NCBI GenBank assembly: GCA_963942565.1
Contig: OZ012686.1
Span: 6,320,117-6,384,116 of the forward strand
DNA length: 64,000 nucleotides
Direction of reading: 5' to 3'
Source of the DNA: Maea johnstoni
Taxonomy: Eukaryota > Annelida > Polychaeta > Spionida > Magelonidae
Shown here: one piece after another, positions 45,317 to 56,554 of the stretch
How the letters are laid out: each line of letters starts with the position of its first letter
Position numbering within the stretch: the first letter of the stretch is position 1
Position numbers and translations under genes: made by a program
Notes under the pieces: generated by a model
What the model was told of the DNA's origin: nothing
Database searches by the model: none
The model's input: the letters and a program-made list of their open reading frames with translations, nothing else

Positions 45317-46974
45317 AGGGGAACTAAAGGCTCACATACATATTAGCTTATATGAAAGTAATACACTTCAAGAATAGGATGCTGTCCTCCTTTTCCTCTT
45401 AGTGATCCCATGAGGGGAGAATTTTGTGTATTGCCAGCAGCCTCAGCCACCCCCTAGCAGCCCCTGGTAGCAGCCATGTTTTTCAACTGCTATCAGCTGT
45501 GAGTCAAATGGGTGGCAGCCCACTTCATGTATCCTAGATCTGAGCAGTGTATCATAGACTGTATAAGTGCTCTACACACCAACTCTCTTCGAAAGTTGCA
45601 TAACAACTTGTATGAGTATCAAACAGGTAAATGGTAAAATCATGAGCAGCAATTGGCTGTACAAAAAGACAGGGTAGTAGAATTATATCTCATATATTTC
45701 CTCACAGTTGTTAAATTCAGACAAAAACAGTGGCTAGCATCACTGAATTCCTGTCCTGAAGCATGTAATTTTATGTTCAGACCACTTTGCTGATGCGTTT
45801 TAAACCAGGAATCATAAATGCAGTCAGGATTACTCAACAGGATGGTGCTGTGCCATTTAGTGTTTTTGTTTTCAACCCTTCTGTATCAACTGCTAGAAAG
45901 CAAGCACAGAGAGATAGCTTTAAGTTTATTAGCATACAATTCTAGGTACCTAAACATGGTCATCATTAATCTGTACAATTGAAAATAGACTTTAGGATTG
46001 TGTTGGTTGTCTTACAACTTGGGTTTTGTTTAATATCTAGGTCCCTTTGGCAACAACAAAAGGAAGTAACAACTGCTTAAAGGAAAAGGTTAAACAAAGG
46101 GTTAATTATAACCTTGTGGCATTACACATCTAGATCCCAGGACACAGAAGTTATAGTCAACGCAGGAAATAGCTAGCTATCAGTACTTGGAACATCAATC
46201 ATTTCCCTCGGCTTAGTATTTGTGTAGGTTACATGAAAGAAAACAGTTGTTGTAGAAGAGCTAGCTTCAAGTAAAATCAAATACTGAAAATCTGGATGAT
46301 TGGTGATGTACATGCTAGTATTGTTTTTATTCAACCCTTCCTTCATAGTCAGACAGGTATCCAATGTATTTGCATATGACAGATGTTGAGCTATGTTCAT
46401 GAATTTTCAAATAACCTTATGATTTGCTGTCCCCCAAGTCCCCTTTTATAAGTTATCCAGACTGTAGTTTGTGATTCCTTACATAATACGCATCAGGGAA
46501 GTGGTCTGAACATAGAACTGCATACTTCAAGAAAGGTGGATTTACAAGTTTCAGTGACTGCTAGCCACTGTTTTTGTGTGAATTTACCAACAGGAAATAT
46601 ATGAAAAATAACTCTACCACCCTGTCTTTTTGTACAGCCAATTGCTGCTCAGGATTTTACCATTTAACTGTTTGATACTCATACAAGTTGTTATGCAACT
46701 TTCGAAGAGAGTTGGTGTGTAGAGCACTGCAGTCTATGATACACTGCTCAGAGCTAGGGGACATGAAGTGGGCTGCCACCCATTTGACTCACAGCTGATA
46801 GCAGTTGAAAAACATGGCTGCTACCAGGGGCTGCTAGGGGGTGGCTGAGGCTACTGGCAATACACAAAATTCTCCCCTCATGAGATCACTAAGAGAAAAA
46901 GGAGGACAGCATCCTATTCTTGAAGTGTATTACTTTCATATAAGCTAATATGTATGTGAGCCTTTAGTTCCCCT
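45317..46974 (+). mobile_element. TTAA-target DNA element with about 485-bp terminal inverted repeats
   Basis: The first bases AGGGGAACTAAAGGCTCACA are matched exactly, inverted, by the last bases. The match continues, at over 90% identity by eye, from 45317 to about 45800 against 46489 to 46974. TTAA flanks it at 45313-45316 and 46975-46978. AGGG ends with a TTAA target fit Kolobok or a piggyBac relative; a long-armed fold-back is an alternative description. The 690-bp centre holds a 75-codon minus frame (46173-46400) that does not resemble a transposase, so the element looks non-autonomous. High arm similarity suggests it is younger than the MITEs around it. Confidence 0.85.
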
Positions 46975-46978
46975 TTAA

Positions 46979-48299
46979 TTAAGTATTGGAGGCCTGAGGG
47001 GTTAAAGGGTTGGGAATTTGTACATGTGACTTTGGATACATCTCAGGAGATATTCTCTCAAGGAAACTTTCAGGATTCCTGAGTATCGGAACAACAATTA
47101 AAGTCAGGGACGCACAGAATGAAGTAGGTGCGTGCCCGTCAGGTACGGTAATCACACACCAAATCTGACGAAGGCCTGCATGCGCGGCCGCGGTCAACAG
47201 GGACTTGTACATTGCTCTGCGGAGAATGCGGAAAGACAAAAACTTACTGCTGGGGATATAAAGTGGATGAGCAGGCATTGGCCCGCATCGTAACCTCAAT
47301 TACGGTGAGTGGGGTTAGGTGATGGGTGGCTGACGCCCGAGCGACGCCCGAACGACGCCCGAGTAAGGAGGACATTAAACAACGGCATAAAAGCTTCAGC
47401 CTTGCGTTTAATTACTCCTGCAGGTCCCGCCCGCTCGGGCTTCATGATTACAAGCGGGCCGCCGCTACATAAACACAAGCAAAACGAGCAGTTGATATAG
47501 ATTTTGGAAATAATCCTGACATTGCCAGGTGGATTGGGAACGCGGGGTTTCCATAAAAGCTTCGGGCACCCGGTGATTTAGGCAACGGATGATGCAAATT
47601 TGCGTAATTCTTATTCGCGACTACTCCCCTCGTCTTTGTCTCTCCATCATAAAAATGCTGTTGGTGTATTTACCCCGAGCAACCGATAGTTACTCTGTAC
47701 ACTTGTTAGAACATATAAAATAACCATAACTTGGTCTTCATGGCCAATGATGTATTGGGCCATTTCGGGCGTAGAGTTTACCTAGAAGACGGTTAAGTAG
47801 CAACTCTTACCGTTGGCAATAGAGGGACAGTAGGGATGGAGCTCTCGTAATGACTCTGAGCGTCTGCCGGCTCCGCGTTGCGGGAAATAAAAAGAGATAA
47901 ATGCAGGAGGATTAGCTAATGTATTATCAGTCTGAGTCTAGGGATATTACTCAGCAGATTCAAACTTCGATGTTTATGGTGATGTATTGGTTTTTCGGGG
48001 GTCATTTGCGGGGAAATTAGTTAGCAGTAAGCAGAGTTAATTGCTTTGTGAAGGAAACTCACTAAGAGTGTGCTATGGACATTTAATCATCTTGGGCTTA
48101 AAGTTATTACTGGCGCTCTTATGGCTGCTGCTATAGTATTTAGATGGCCGTTTAACTGCACAGAATGCCTTTGTAATGCCAAGTTAATATATACTCCAAA
48201 TGTAATAAAGGATTTTATGGAATATTTGTGAGCTCTTGTCACATGAGGAACGTTGGTGAGTGTATTTTAAAGCCCTAAAAACTTTTTCTGCAACAAAAA
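46979..48299. other. CpG-rich low-copy island of 1.3 kb
   Basis: 47130-47660 is the most CpG-rich non-mobile stretch in the window (CATGCGCGGCCGCGGTCAAC, CGGGCCGCCGCTACATAA). It has no supported frame. 47331-47363 holds three 11-base tandem words of the form CGACGCCCGAA. It could be a distal regulatory element or an unannotated promoter. Confidence 0.45.
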
Positions 48300-49107
48300 C
48301 AAAGAGAGAGAGACACACACAAACATGCAACTAAAATAAGTTTTAGAAGTTTTTGAACAAAGAGGATTTCCAGGTGATTTATGCATGTGATGCATACATA
48401 AAGTTGGACTTAGATATATAAACAATAGATATTGTTAACTGTGTACATTCTTTGTCTGAGTCAGGCATCCAAGTGTGATTTATATCTTCAATTTCAACTA
48501 CCATTCAACTTACAAAGTAGAGGAACCTGTTACCTCATGAATTTCACTTTTATTATCTGGAAAACTTTAATTTTAATTTTGCCTCATAGTACACACAAAT
48601 AAATAAGAAGTTTTCATTCATAGTCAAACTGGCTAATAATCCAAACAACGTAAAAAAAAATGAAAAATAGAAACCCCCTGCCAATATAATGACTAATTTT
48701 TAACCCCCCAGAGGAGAAATGCATCCTATTTCCCCTGTAGGTAAAGAGCGCCTGCCTCCAAAGGCCACATCTAAGTATTAGTCTTCTTTCTTATTAGATT
48801 CGACCCAAAAAGGCTGTGCCTTGTATGTGCTGCCCTCTATGTTTGAAATGAACAACTGCGTGATGCATAACTACATATACATGGGAAGGTTCTCAGCTAC
48901 TGCAAATCCTTATACCAACTACATTCAGTAGACTAGCTGTTGTGTCAGCAATTTACACTTAAAGCATGTCTTAGAAGTTGGTTTGTCAGGAAAAGAGTTG
49001 GAAAAAATAACTTAAAAAAATGTCAGTTGAAAATTATACAGAGAAACTTTTGTCTGTCTGAATATAGGATTGAGTTTTTCCAGAAACTGTGGTTTCAAAA
49101 GACAGGC
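48300..49107. other. Low-copy AT-rich sequence
   Basis: No feature recognised. Confidence 0.4.
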
Positions 49108-49129
49108 GGGGGGGGGGGGGGGGGGGGGG
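49108..49129 (+). repeat. Poly-G tract, 22 bases
   Basis: An uninterrupted G run on this strand. Length may be inexact in the assembly. Confidence 0.95.
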
Positions 49130-49225
49130 TCTTGGCTAATATAATCCCTGCTAATGCATCCCTATTGGTAGACTGAGAGCTGAGAGGATATAAGGACCTT
49201 ACAGGGGTGAACTCAGTAGTGGCTG

Positions 49226-49226
49226 G

Positions 49227-49281
<55 letters not shown>

Positions 49282-49500
49282 GATGATGATGATAATGGGG
49301 ATGGGGATTATGATAATCATGATGATGATATGATGATTATGGGGATGATGATGATAATGATGATGATAATGATGGGGATGATGATGAAGATGGATCATTC
49401 TAGTGGGGATAATGATGATGATGATGAAGATGATAATTATGATGATGATGAAGATGGGGATGATGATAATGATGATGATGATGATGATGATGACAGTGAC
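49226..49500 (+). repeat. (GAT)n microsatellite with GGG interruptions
   Basis: GAT/ATG triplets. The Asp-rich frame 49207-49524 and its poly-Ile shadow are artefacts of it. Confidence 0.97.
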
Positions 49501-49738
49501 CACTGCAATCATTCATCACTGTAGCTGGAGCTACTGTGCACTGCAGATGAATGGAAAACTTGTGGAAACACAAGTGCACGCAGGGCTCGTTTGTTATAAA
49601 ATGAATCAGTCAGGGCCTAGCTCGGGCTGCCAAGACCTTGCTGGAGACAGGAGTCTACATCTCATGGCATGTGTAGCAGCTAGCTTCTCTGATGGATGGA
49701 TATAGTGGAAGGATGGTATGATACATGGGTTGAGTTGG
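49501..49738. other. Low-copy spacer
   Basis: No feature recognised. Confidence 0.35.
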
Positions 49739-49898
49739 CTAACCATTATGCTGCTGGATGCTAAACTTGGCCAATACAAAATAATGCAAAAAACCTGAAA
49801 AAATAATGAAACCCTGGCACACGAGTACTCATCTGAGAGTACTCAGTGAGAGCTATCCAATGAATACCAACATGACAGAGTTTAGATGATTTTCCCAT
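49739..49898 (-). mobile_element. Family A copy, right third missing
   Basis: CTAACCATTATGCTGCTGG to GACAGAGTTTAGATGATTTTC. It then joins a CGATACAATACCAAATACC phrase of the degenerate family described at 52290. Confidence 0.7.
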
Positions 49899-50566
49899 AC
49901 TCGATACAATACCAAATACCAATATTGAATGGGAATGGTATCGTATTGAAAAAGATGAGTATCGTATCATATTTCTGAAGCTGACCAAAATAAGCCTAAA
50001 ATTGGGTGTCAACATACTGACACACAATTTGCTTATCTATCAAGCTTTTTGGTTGATCTCTTAATTACTCTTTAGACTCAGGACTCTTCTAGAAAAATGA
50101 TTTGATGATCTTACACTCATTATATATGTGACTGCACTCATATTTGCTTATGTGGCATAAGAGGGGTTAACAAATGCTACAATAAAAGCTTGTTCTACAA
50201 AAAATGCAAATGTATTACCATTGCATGTAGTCAGAGTTTTTTTGAAGAGTACTGGTATGACTGTCAATAGGTTAATGTATGGCCTCACTGAAATACATGT
50301 TTGCTGCATGCACTCCACAACTCCTGTTTGTCCAAAATCCAGGACTTCCATCCTTGAACTCCCTAGCTGACATACAATATGCATACTGGTAGTTGATTAA
50401 TGGTAGCGTACCGCCTCTAATGGTATTGGTCTCATGTACGCTACCTCATGTTGTTTATGCTTGGAATGACAGTCTTTCTTCTAGTACACTTATCTCTTAG
50501 TGCACAGAAAATATCTCTTTAAAATACTGGTGCATTTTTAACACTAGACCTGTGCCAGAAACTCAG
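49899..50566. other. Low-copy sequence, no gene seen
   Basis: Nothing recognised beyond the short CGATACAATACC phrase at its left edge. Confidence 0.4.
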
Positions 50567-50576
50567 GTAGTAGTAA

Positions 50577-50654
<78 letters not shown>

Positions 50655-50656
50655 CG

Positions 50657-50702
<46 letters not shown>

Positions 50703-50744
50703 GAGTAGTAGTAGTAGTAGTAGTAGTAACAGTAATAGTAGTAA

Positions 50745-50776
<32 letters not shown>

Positions 50777-50880
50777 ATAAGTAGTAGTAGTAAAAGTAGT
50801 AGTAGTAGTAAAAGTAGTAGTAGTACTGTAGTAGTAGTAGTAGTAGGAGTTGTGGTAGTAGTAGTAGTTATATAGAAGTA
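50567..50880 (+). repeat. (TAG)n microsatellite, about 310 bp
   Basis: TAG/AGT triplets with a few changes. The poly-Val frame is an artefact. Confidence 0.98.
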
Positions 50881-51222
50881 GTAGAGGAATTAAGTGAATG
50901 GAATGCGCTAAATTTATACACTAAATGTTGACAAACATAATTCCTTCCCCCTTTTTTATAGTGAAGCTTATCCAATGCCTAAGGGAATGAGAATAGTAAG
51001 AGTATAGTAACAGCAAAAGCAGCAGCAGCAGCAGTATTATACTAGAAATGGCCTTCTAATATATGCTGTTCCAAGTATCTCATCATGCAGTATTTCCTAG
51101 TGGAGAAACAATTGGTTATTATTGCTTTCCTCAGGTGACAAGTCAGGGAGGAGGTCTTTAACCTGCTCAGCCACTTCACTAAATCACCATATTACCTCAG
51201 AACATTCACATGACTCAACATC
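50881..51222. other. Low-copy spacer
   Basis: A short GCA run at 51014-51031. Nothing else recognised. Confidence 0.4.
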
Positions 51223-51426
51223 TTAACCATTCAAATGCTGAGGCTACTTTTATCCAATTTCTTTGATTTTTGAATATCATCTAAACCCTGTCATATTGGT
51301 ATTCATTGGATAGCTCTTGATGAGTACTCCCAGATGAGTACCCATTTGCCATGCTTTCAGTCATTTTTCAGGTTTTATGCATAATTTTGTATTGGCAAAA
51401 TTAGCCACCAGCAGTGAAAGGATTAA
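51223..51426 (+). mobile_element. Family A TTAA MITE
   Basis: TTAA at 51223-51226 and 51423-51426. Ends CCATTCAAATGCTGAGG and CAGCAGTGAAAGGA. Confidence 0.8.
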
Positions 51427-51767
51427 ACATTTCTCACTCGTACATTTCCTCGTACGTTTCATTTGTGAATGCAGCAGCCAGCACCTGTTTGGTCATTCAC
51501 TGCGCGGTGAACATTCAATTTCCGGACTTAAGCGGCCGGCCTTATTCCGACTGATGGGCTATTTCACTGGTAATTTGTCACTGTCACAATTCATAGAGAG
51601 AGCGCAGCTCATCTTCGGGGCTTCCATCAGGAAAAATTGAGTAATGACTCCATTATCGAGCTGGCATCCTCTCGCAGGCCAAATTCTGGCCAAATTCTTC
51701 TGGCAGGGAGGTCTTCGGGGAGAGACTGCTGTTTACGAAGGTGACTAAGAAGCACTGGGTGAATGAA
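51427..51767. other. GC-richer low-copy sequence
   Basis: CpG-containing (TAAGCGGCCGGCC near 51528). No supported frame. Confidence 0.4.
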
Positions 51768-52065
51768 TAACCCATACGTGCCTATCACACTGAAAAAATC
51801 TGAAAATTATAGGAATGCGTTCGTAAAAAACATTTTTCAAAATATCCTAAAAGTATTTTTGAAGTTTTTAGATATTTCTTAAAAATATTTTTGAAAATAT
51901 TTGAAGGAGATATGTTTATCATAACCTAACAGCTTGGTTTTTTTTTAGTATTTTGAAATTATTTCTAGTTAATGATATTTCTCTGAAAATTTCAATCAGT
52001 ATTTTCAAAACTACGCTACATCTAGATATTGCTTTTCAAAAGGCTAACCAAGGGATAAATGGTTA
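51768..52065 (-). mobile_element. Family B copy, degenerate and lengthened
   Basis: ATAACCCATACGTGCCTATC to GGGATAAATGGTTAA. Extra ATATTTTTGAA-type repetitions lie in the middle. Confidence 0.55.
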
Positions 52066-52275
52066 ACCCTTTTATTTGCTACGTTATCCATGATGAATCT
52101 GGTGTATGTGGATCTATGATAATTCTGAAATAATGCAAAACTCTTTGAAGAGGAGATGTTCATTGTGTTTAATGAACATATCTAAATTGAATTTTTACCA
52201 AAAAAGTTGTTATTGGGAAGATATTCCTTAATTTATCAGACTAATATTACAGGTGCTACGGTCATGAATGGGTAT
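52066..52275 (+). mobile_element. Family B copy, degenerate
   Basis: AACCCTTTTATTTGCTACG to GTGCTACGGTCATGAATGGG. It abuts the previous copy at TTAA. Confidence 0.55.
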
Positions 52276-52289
52276 AATTTACTCATGCC

Positions 52290-52660
52290 TGTAGCGAGTA
52301 CTCTATACAATACCAAATACTCAGATATTGAATTGGAAAAGTATCACATTGAAAAAGTTAATTATTGTATTGTATTATATTGTAATATTTAATACCCAGT
52401 TGTTTAACATGCATTCAGGACTCAATGTATCTCTCTAACAAGGAGGGATAGATACTGGTACTGGTACTTGATGTAATAGCAAATACCGATATTGAAAGGG
52501 AAAAATTATCATACTAAAAAAGTTAAGTATTGTATTGTAATATTTGGTAGCTGACAATTTAACACACATTCATGACTCAGGGTATTTCCTTGACAAGGAT
52601 ACTGGTACTGGTACTTTATATGATAGCATTTAAAACCATATCGAAAGGGAAAGATTATTC
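52290..52660 (+). repeat. Degenerate tandem repeat, unit about 165 bp, 2 to 2.5 copies
   Basis: AATA(C/G)CAAATAC(C/T) and AAAAAGTTAA(T/G)TATTGTATTG recur near 52310/52360 and 52475/52520, with GATACTGGTACTGGTACTT at 52452 and 52599. Related single phrases occur at 23100, 31516 and 49900, so it is also dispersed. Confidence 0.6.
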
Positions 52661-53080
52661 CTCTGTGTCAATGAGATACCCTGGAGAGTCCTGAGAGGCA
52701 CCCCCCACCCCCTCCCCCGCCCCCAGGAGATTTATTGAAAGAGTTGATGGGCGTAACAAAGAGATGATGTCAACATGCAGTGTATTGTGACCCTATACAT
52801 TGATCTCTGTGCTGCACAGTGAGAGGGGAGGGGATCCATCATTTAGGGCATGACGGATGCGATTGTCTGTGAAATGGATATCATTATTTTCTTCTTGAAC
52901 TCGGGACCTGTTGTTTTCATGCTTGAAGCACTCGGACTTGTCCAGGTTTTATGTTGAAGATGCATGCGTAGATCATGCAGAAGGAAATCCACCACGATCA
53001 GGAAATATTATGTTATGTCATTACTGGACTGATTATTGAATTGTAGATTATTATAAAATGTTATGTCCTCCTTGTGAGCG
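52661..53080. other. Low-copy sequence, no gene seen
   Basis: Balanced composition. Nothing recognised. Confidence 0.4.
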
Positions 53081-53205
53081 ATACTGGGTCATGTGAGGAA
53101 GTTGCCAGTGACTTCCGGTTAGGCAGTTTTTTTTGCTGGGTACTCCAGTTTCCTCCACCACTTACAACTGGCTAGACGCGACTAAGCCTCAATATGGCAG
53201 AAATG
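53081..53205 (+). mobile_element. SINE body without its tRNA-like head
   Basis: ATGTGAGGAAGTTGCCAGTG through CTGGGTACTCCAGTTTCCTC to CTCAATATGGCAGAAATG matches the body of the SINE at 32030. The (AT)n that follows may have grown from its tail. Confidence 0.7.
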
Positions 53206-53257
53206 TATATATATATATATATATAGTAAATGCATTTAAGAACATCACCTGGCACTC

Positions 53258-53317
<60 letters not shown>
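53206..53317 (+). repeat. (AT)n tracts with left arm of an inverted repeat
   Basis: AT at 53206-53226 and 53264-53317. Between them, 53229-53263 (AATGCATTTAAGAACATCAC, then CTGGCACTCCATACA) is the exact reverse complement of 60331-60365 on the far side of the BEL element. Confidence 0.95.
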
Positions 53318-53321
<4 letters not shown>

Positions 53322-53757
53322 GGGATCAAAAACGACAAGGTTTCATTCGTGTTGAGGAAATCTGTATTTCTCTTTCGTGGTTTACATATGATGCAATCTA
53401 TGATGTAATGATGGTATAAAGATGGTTTACTGAAAATAATGAAAACAAACATGTCTAAGAATACTATAACACAAACCGGATAAACTAAGGAAATACAAGT
53501 AAATGTATCGAAATGGACTAAAAAGGCTAAATCTTATAATTACCGGCTGTATGGTCCTACTCTCTCAAGAGCTGGGTTGAAAGTGAGGAGCCCTGCCCAG
53601 TATGACATCACAAGTCAGCTAAAAATATACCTGGAGAACCAGATTAGTGGTCAACCTGTTCTGACCACTTAAGTACCAAAATCAAATAATAGAGGGCAGC
53701 ACTCAAACCTAAATCAATTCTAATTAAATACCAAAAACTATACATCAGGCTGTTACA
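53318..53757 (-). repeat. 3' LTR of the BEL/Pao element (left copy)
   Basis: On the minus strand it starts TGTAACAGCCTGATG and ends TTGATCCCCACA. Same length as the partner at 59676-60115, with no difference seen. Confidence 0.95.
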
Positions 53758-54055
53758 CACACCCCTCCAATTGGGAATATCAAATTAACAATTTACAAAA
53801 TTAACCTGTAAAACAGCCTAATGTCTAACTTGTGATCTTTACAACTTTGTCAACGATTGTCAATCTATTTAGCAAGTTGCTTACATTTCAATAAACTGAG
53901 AAACCGTTACTCTGAGTTCGTTTAACTCTTTCAAACCACATTTATTGCTTGTTCTAACTCAATCCTCACATTCCAGTACCATACATAACTTATGAACTGG
54001 GCGTCTTAACTCATTTGATCCTGTTGTCACCACAGCCTCTCGGGTGTACCCTTTC

Positions 54056-54697
54056 TTATCTGTTACTATGGAAACCACCCGCCCAAGCGTTTCTAGGGGA
54101 CTGGTCTACCAATAACACCACATCACCGACAGCCACGTTTCTACTTGGACGCAGCCATTTCTGTCGCTCCTGCAACAATGGGAGATATTCTTTCGTCCAC
54201 CAGGACCAGTAGACATCCGCCACGTATTGGACGTGTCTCCAGCATCTACGGGAGTAGCAGTCTTGTTCGTTGATAACCCCTGGAGGAGTCGTCTCACCCT
54301 GGCGTCCCAGTATCAGGTGATTTGGCGCCAAGGCTTGAAGATCATTTGGGTCATTGGAGACTTTGGTGATTGGGCGGCTATTCAAGATGGATTCCACCTC
54401 GCACAACAGAGTTTGTAGTGATTCGTTGTTGTTCAACTTGTGAGGCTCTTCTTCGTTCAGTGAGTACATGATTTCGGGCGTGGGACGGATCATGCGTTCA
54501 CATACGGCTTCCAAGTGTGAGGCACTTGGCGGATCGTACTCCGACTCGATCTCTCGTTCACTTAGACATTCGGAAATCTTGCTCTTGTTCCATATTTCGA
54601 TCTCGGATCTCAGTTCGTGATCAGCGTTGATGCACGAGTCTGTGTCTCGTTCTACGTTTTCATCTCTGAAAGGTAACGGTAAGACGTAGTGACCGTT
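54056..54697 (-). mobile_element. BEL/Pao pol 3' region, integrase C-terminal-like
   Basis: Fossil part. Visible family motifs are CEVESILNSRPIT, APNHLILGR and RNVAVGDVVLLVDQ, typical of the end of BEL/Pao integrase and the DUF5641-type tail that follows. The right edge is the 15-bp duplicated target of the nested LINE. Confidence 0.85.
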
Positions 54698-56539
54698 TTT
54701 TTTTATAATTTTATTCTCCATAGACAAGTCAATATCAAGGTTTACAAATAGGCACATTTCAAGTCAGACATGCAATAAATCAATGTATATTTCGCAGCGT
54801 GTTCATCAGTGGTGACCATTTTCCCAAAGTCTTTTGTTCTTTACCCAATACCTTTGCATTGTATAGTTCAATATTCATGTAATTCTTTAATGATCTTTTT
54901 AGGAAAATCAGTCGGTATTGTATTCTTTTCCATTTGAATTTATAGATCTCGTGTTTTAGTATAATAAAGACATAGTTTACAAGAATAGTGTTTTTTGTAT
55001 TTCCCAGAATAATAGATTGTTTGTCATGGTAGATCTCTTCCCTTACCAATGGAGTCAGCCATTGAATGGTTTGGTTCCATATTTGTTGTACATGTTCGCA
55101 ATTATATAGTAAGTGTGATATTGTTTCCACTTCACCGCAGTGGTCACATACCTCATTATCTCGTAAGTTAAATTGGTATAATTTTCGATTTGTCATAATT
55201 GACCTGTGGAGTACTTGGTATTGAAAATATTTACTCCTTATATTAATTTTACATTTATCTGAAGTTAGGTATAGAGATCTCCAGACAGATTTGTCAATTT
55301 CACCTAGTTCCTCATTCCATTTCAATTGCCCTACTGTAGTACTCTCTTTATCATTTAAGTGCCAGATCTTTCTCAGGTTTTGACCTCCTTTTTTATCCTT
55401 TGTTAGCCAGTCAATAATTGTAGGCCTTTCCATATTTTGGGTTTTTTGGTAGTTTTGGATATTTTCTCTCCATTCTTTTGGGATTGCTTTTCTTAAGCCA
55501 AAGTATAAAGTAAAAGGTATTTTTGAGCCTATACGATCTTCTAGTATCTTTTGGCTTATTATGGTCCCATCTGCTGCAAAAAGATCTGGCACAAATATCA
55601 CATTTTTGTTGAACATTGTCGAATTAAAGGAATATTTAATTTGATGTTTCCCCAAATTGGTGTAAATTCTAATGGTATTTCAATGGATTTTTGTATTGCC
55701 TTATACCAGTTAATGTATGCTTCTACTACGCTCTTCCAAAACTTATTTTTAGTATTATTAAGTATGTCTTTATGTATCACACTACCTGTGAACATTAACC
55801 TATTGATTTTGTACTTAGTGGGGAATTCTATCCAGTCCGGTTCTGTATTTAAAATTTTCCTTAGCCACGTGAGCTTAAGGCTGTAGTCGAATTCGACAAT
55901 GTTCATCATTTTTAACCCTCCATCTCCTATATCTTTATAAGCGGTTTCTCTTTTTACCTCATGTCTCTTTTTACTCCATATAAAGTCAAAACACAATTTT
56001 TCGATAGTTGTTAGTAAGTGCTTGGGGGGTGACGGTAGTGCCTGCAGTATGTGTGTTATTTTGGACAGTACTAGGCTTTTTAGTATTGTTACCTTCCCAA
56101 TAGGCGTGATATTTCTAAAACCCCAGGATTTCAAAGTTCCCTCCATTTTTTCTATTTTAGGCAGTATATTTTGTTCTGTGATCTTGTCTAAGTCTTTCAT
56201 GTCATAGTCTATTCCTAATGCAGTGAATTTATACACCCAGTCCAGGTCATTCTCTCTACAGAATCTGCGGTCAGTTTCCCTGATGTTCCCTATGCGAATA
56301 ACTTTGGTTTTTGTGATATTAACTTGCAGTCCTGACTTGAAATGAAACCAATTTAATATTTTTAGGCTCTGTTTGAGGTTCTTTTCAGAGGCTTCCAAAA
56401 AGATGGACGTGTCGTCCGCGTATTGGCAGAGTTTATGTTCTTTGTTTCCAAGTTTTAACCCCTTAACTTCCTTATCTTCCTTAAATGCTAATGCTAAGTA
56501 TTCCGAGCAAAGTATAAAAATATATGGTGAAATTGGGTT
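54698..56539 (-). mobile_element. 5'-truncated Tx1/L1-like LINE inserted in the BEL element
   Basis: A 1.84-kb non-LTR retrotransposon end. It is flanked by a 15-bp target duplication, GACGTAGTGACCGTT, at 54683-54697 and 56540-56554. On the minus strand it ends AATAAAATTAT plus a short A run. Its protein begins inside the reverse transcriptase domain (NPISPYIFILCSEYLALAF), has the catalytic QYADDTSIF motif and SGLQVNITKTK, then the thumb region (FDFIWSKKRHEVKRE). It ends with a zf-RVT-like CDHCGEVETISHLLYNC. The reading frame changes once near 55.63 kb, splitting it into frames ending at 55598 and 54780. The endonuclease and first open frame are absent because of the truncation. L1/Tx1 clade is my best placement from the RT and zinc-finger pattern. 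Confidence 0.88.
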
Positions 56540-56554
56540 GACGTAGTGACCGTT

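Noticed and set aside
45450-45478. CTCF-like word in the left arm of the long-TIR element (CACCCCCTAGCAGCCC)
   Set aside because: Only a partial match to the core, and it belongs to a transposon arm that is repeated inverted at the other end.
49207-49524. Asp-rich acidic protein
   Set aside because: Encoded entirely by the (GAT)n tract with no flanking coding signal.
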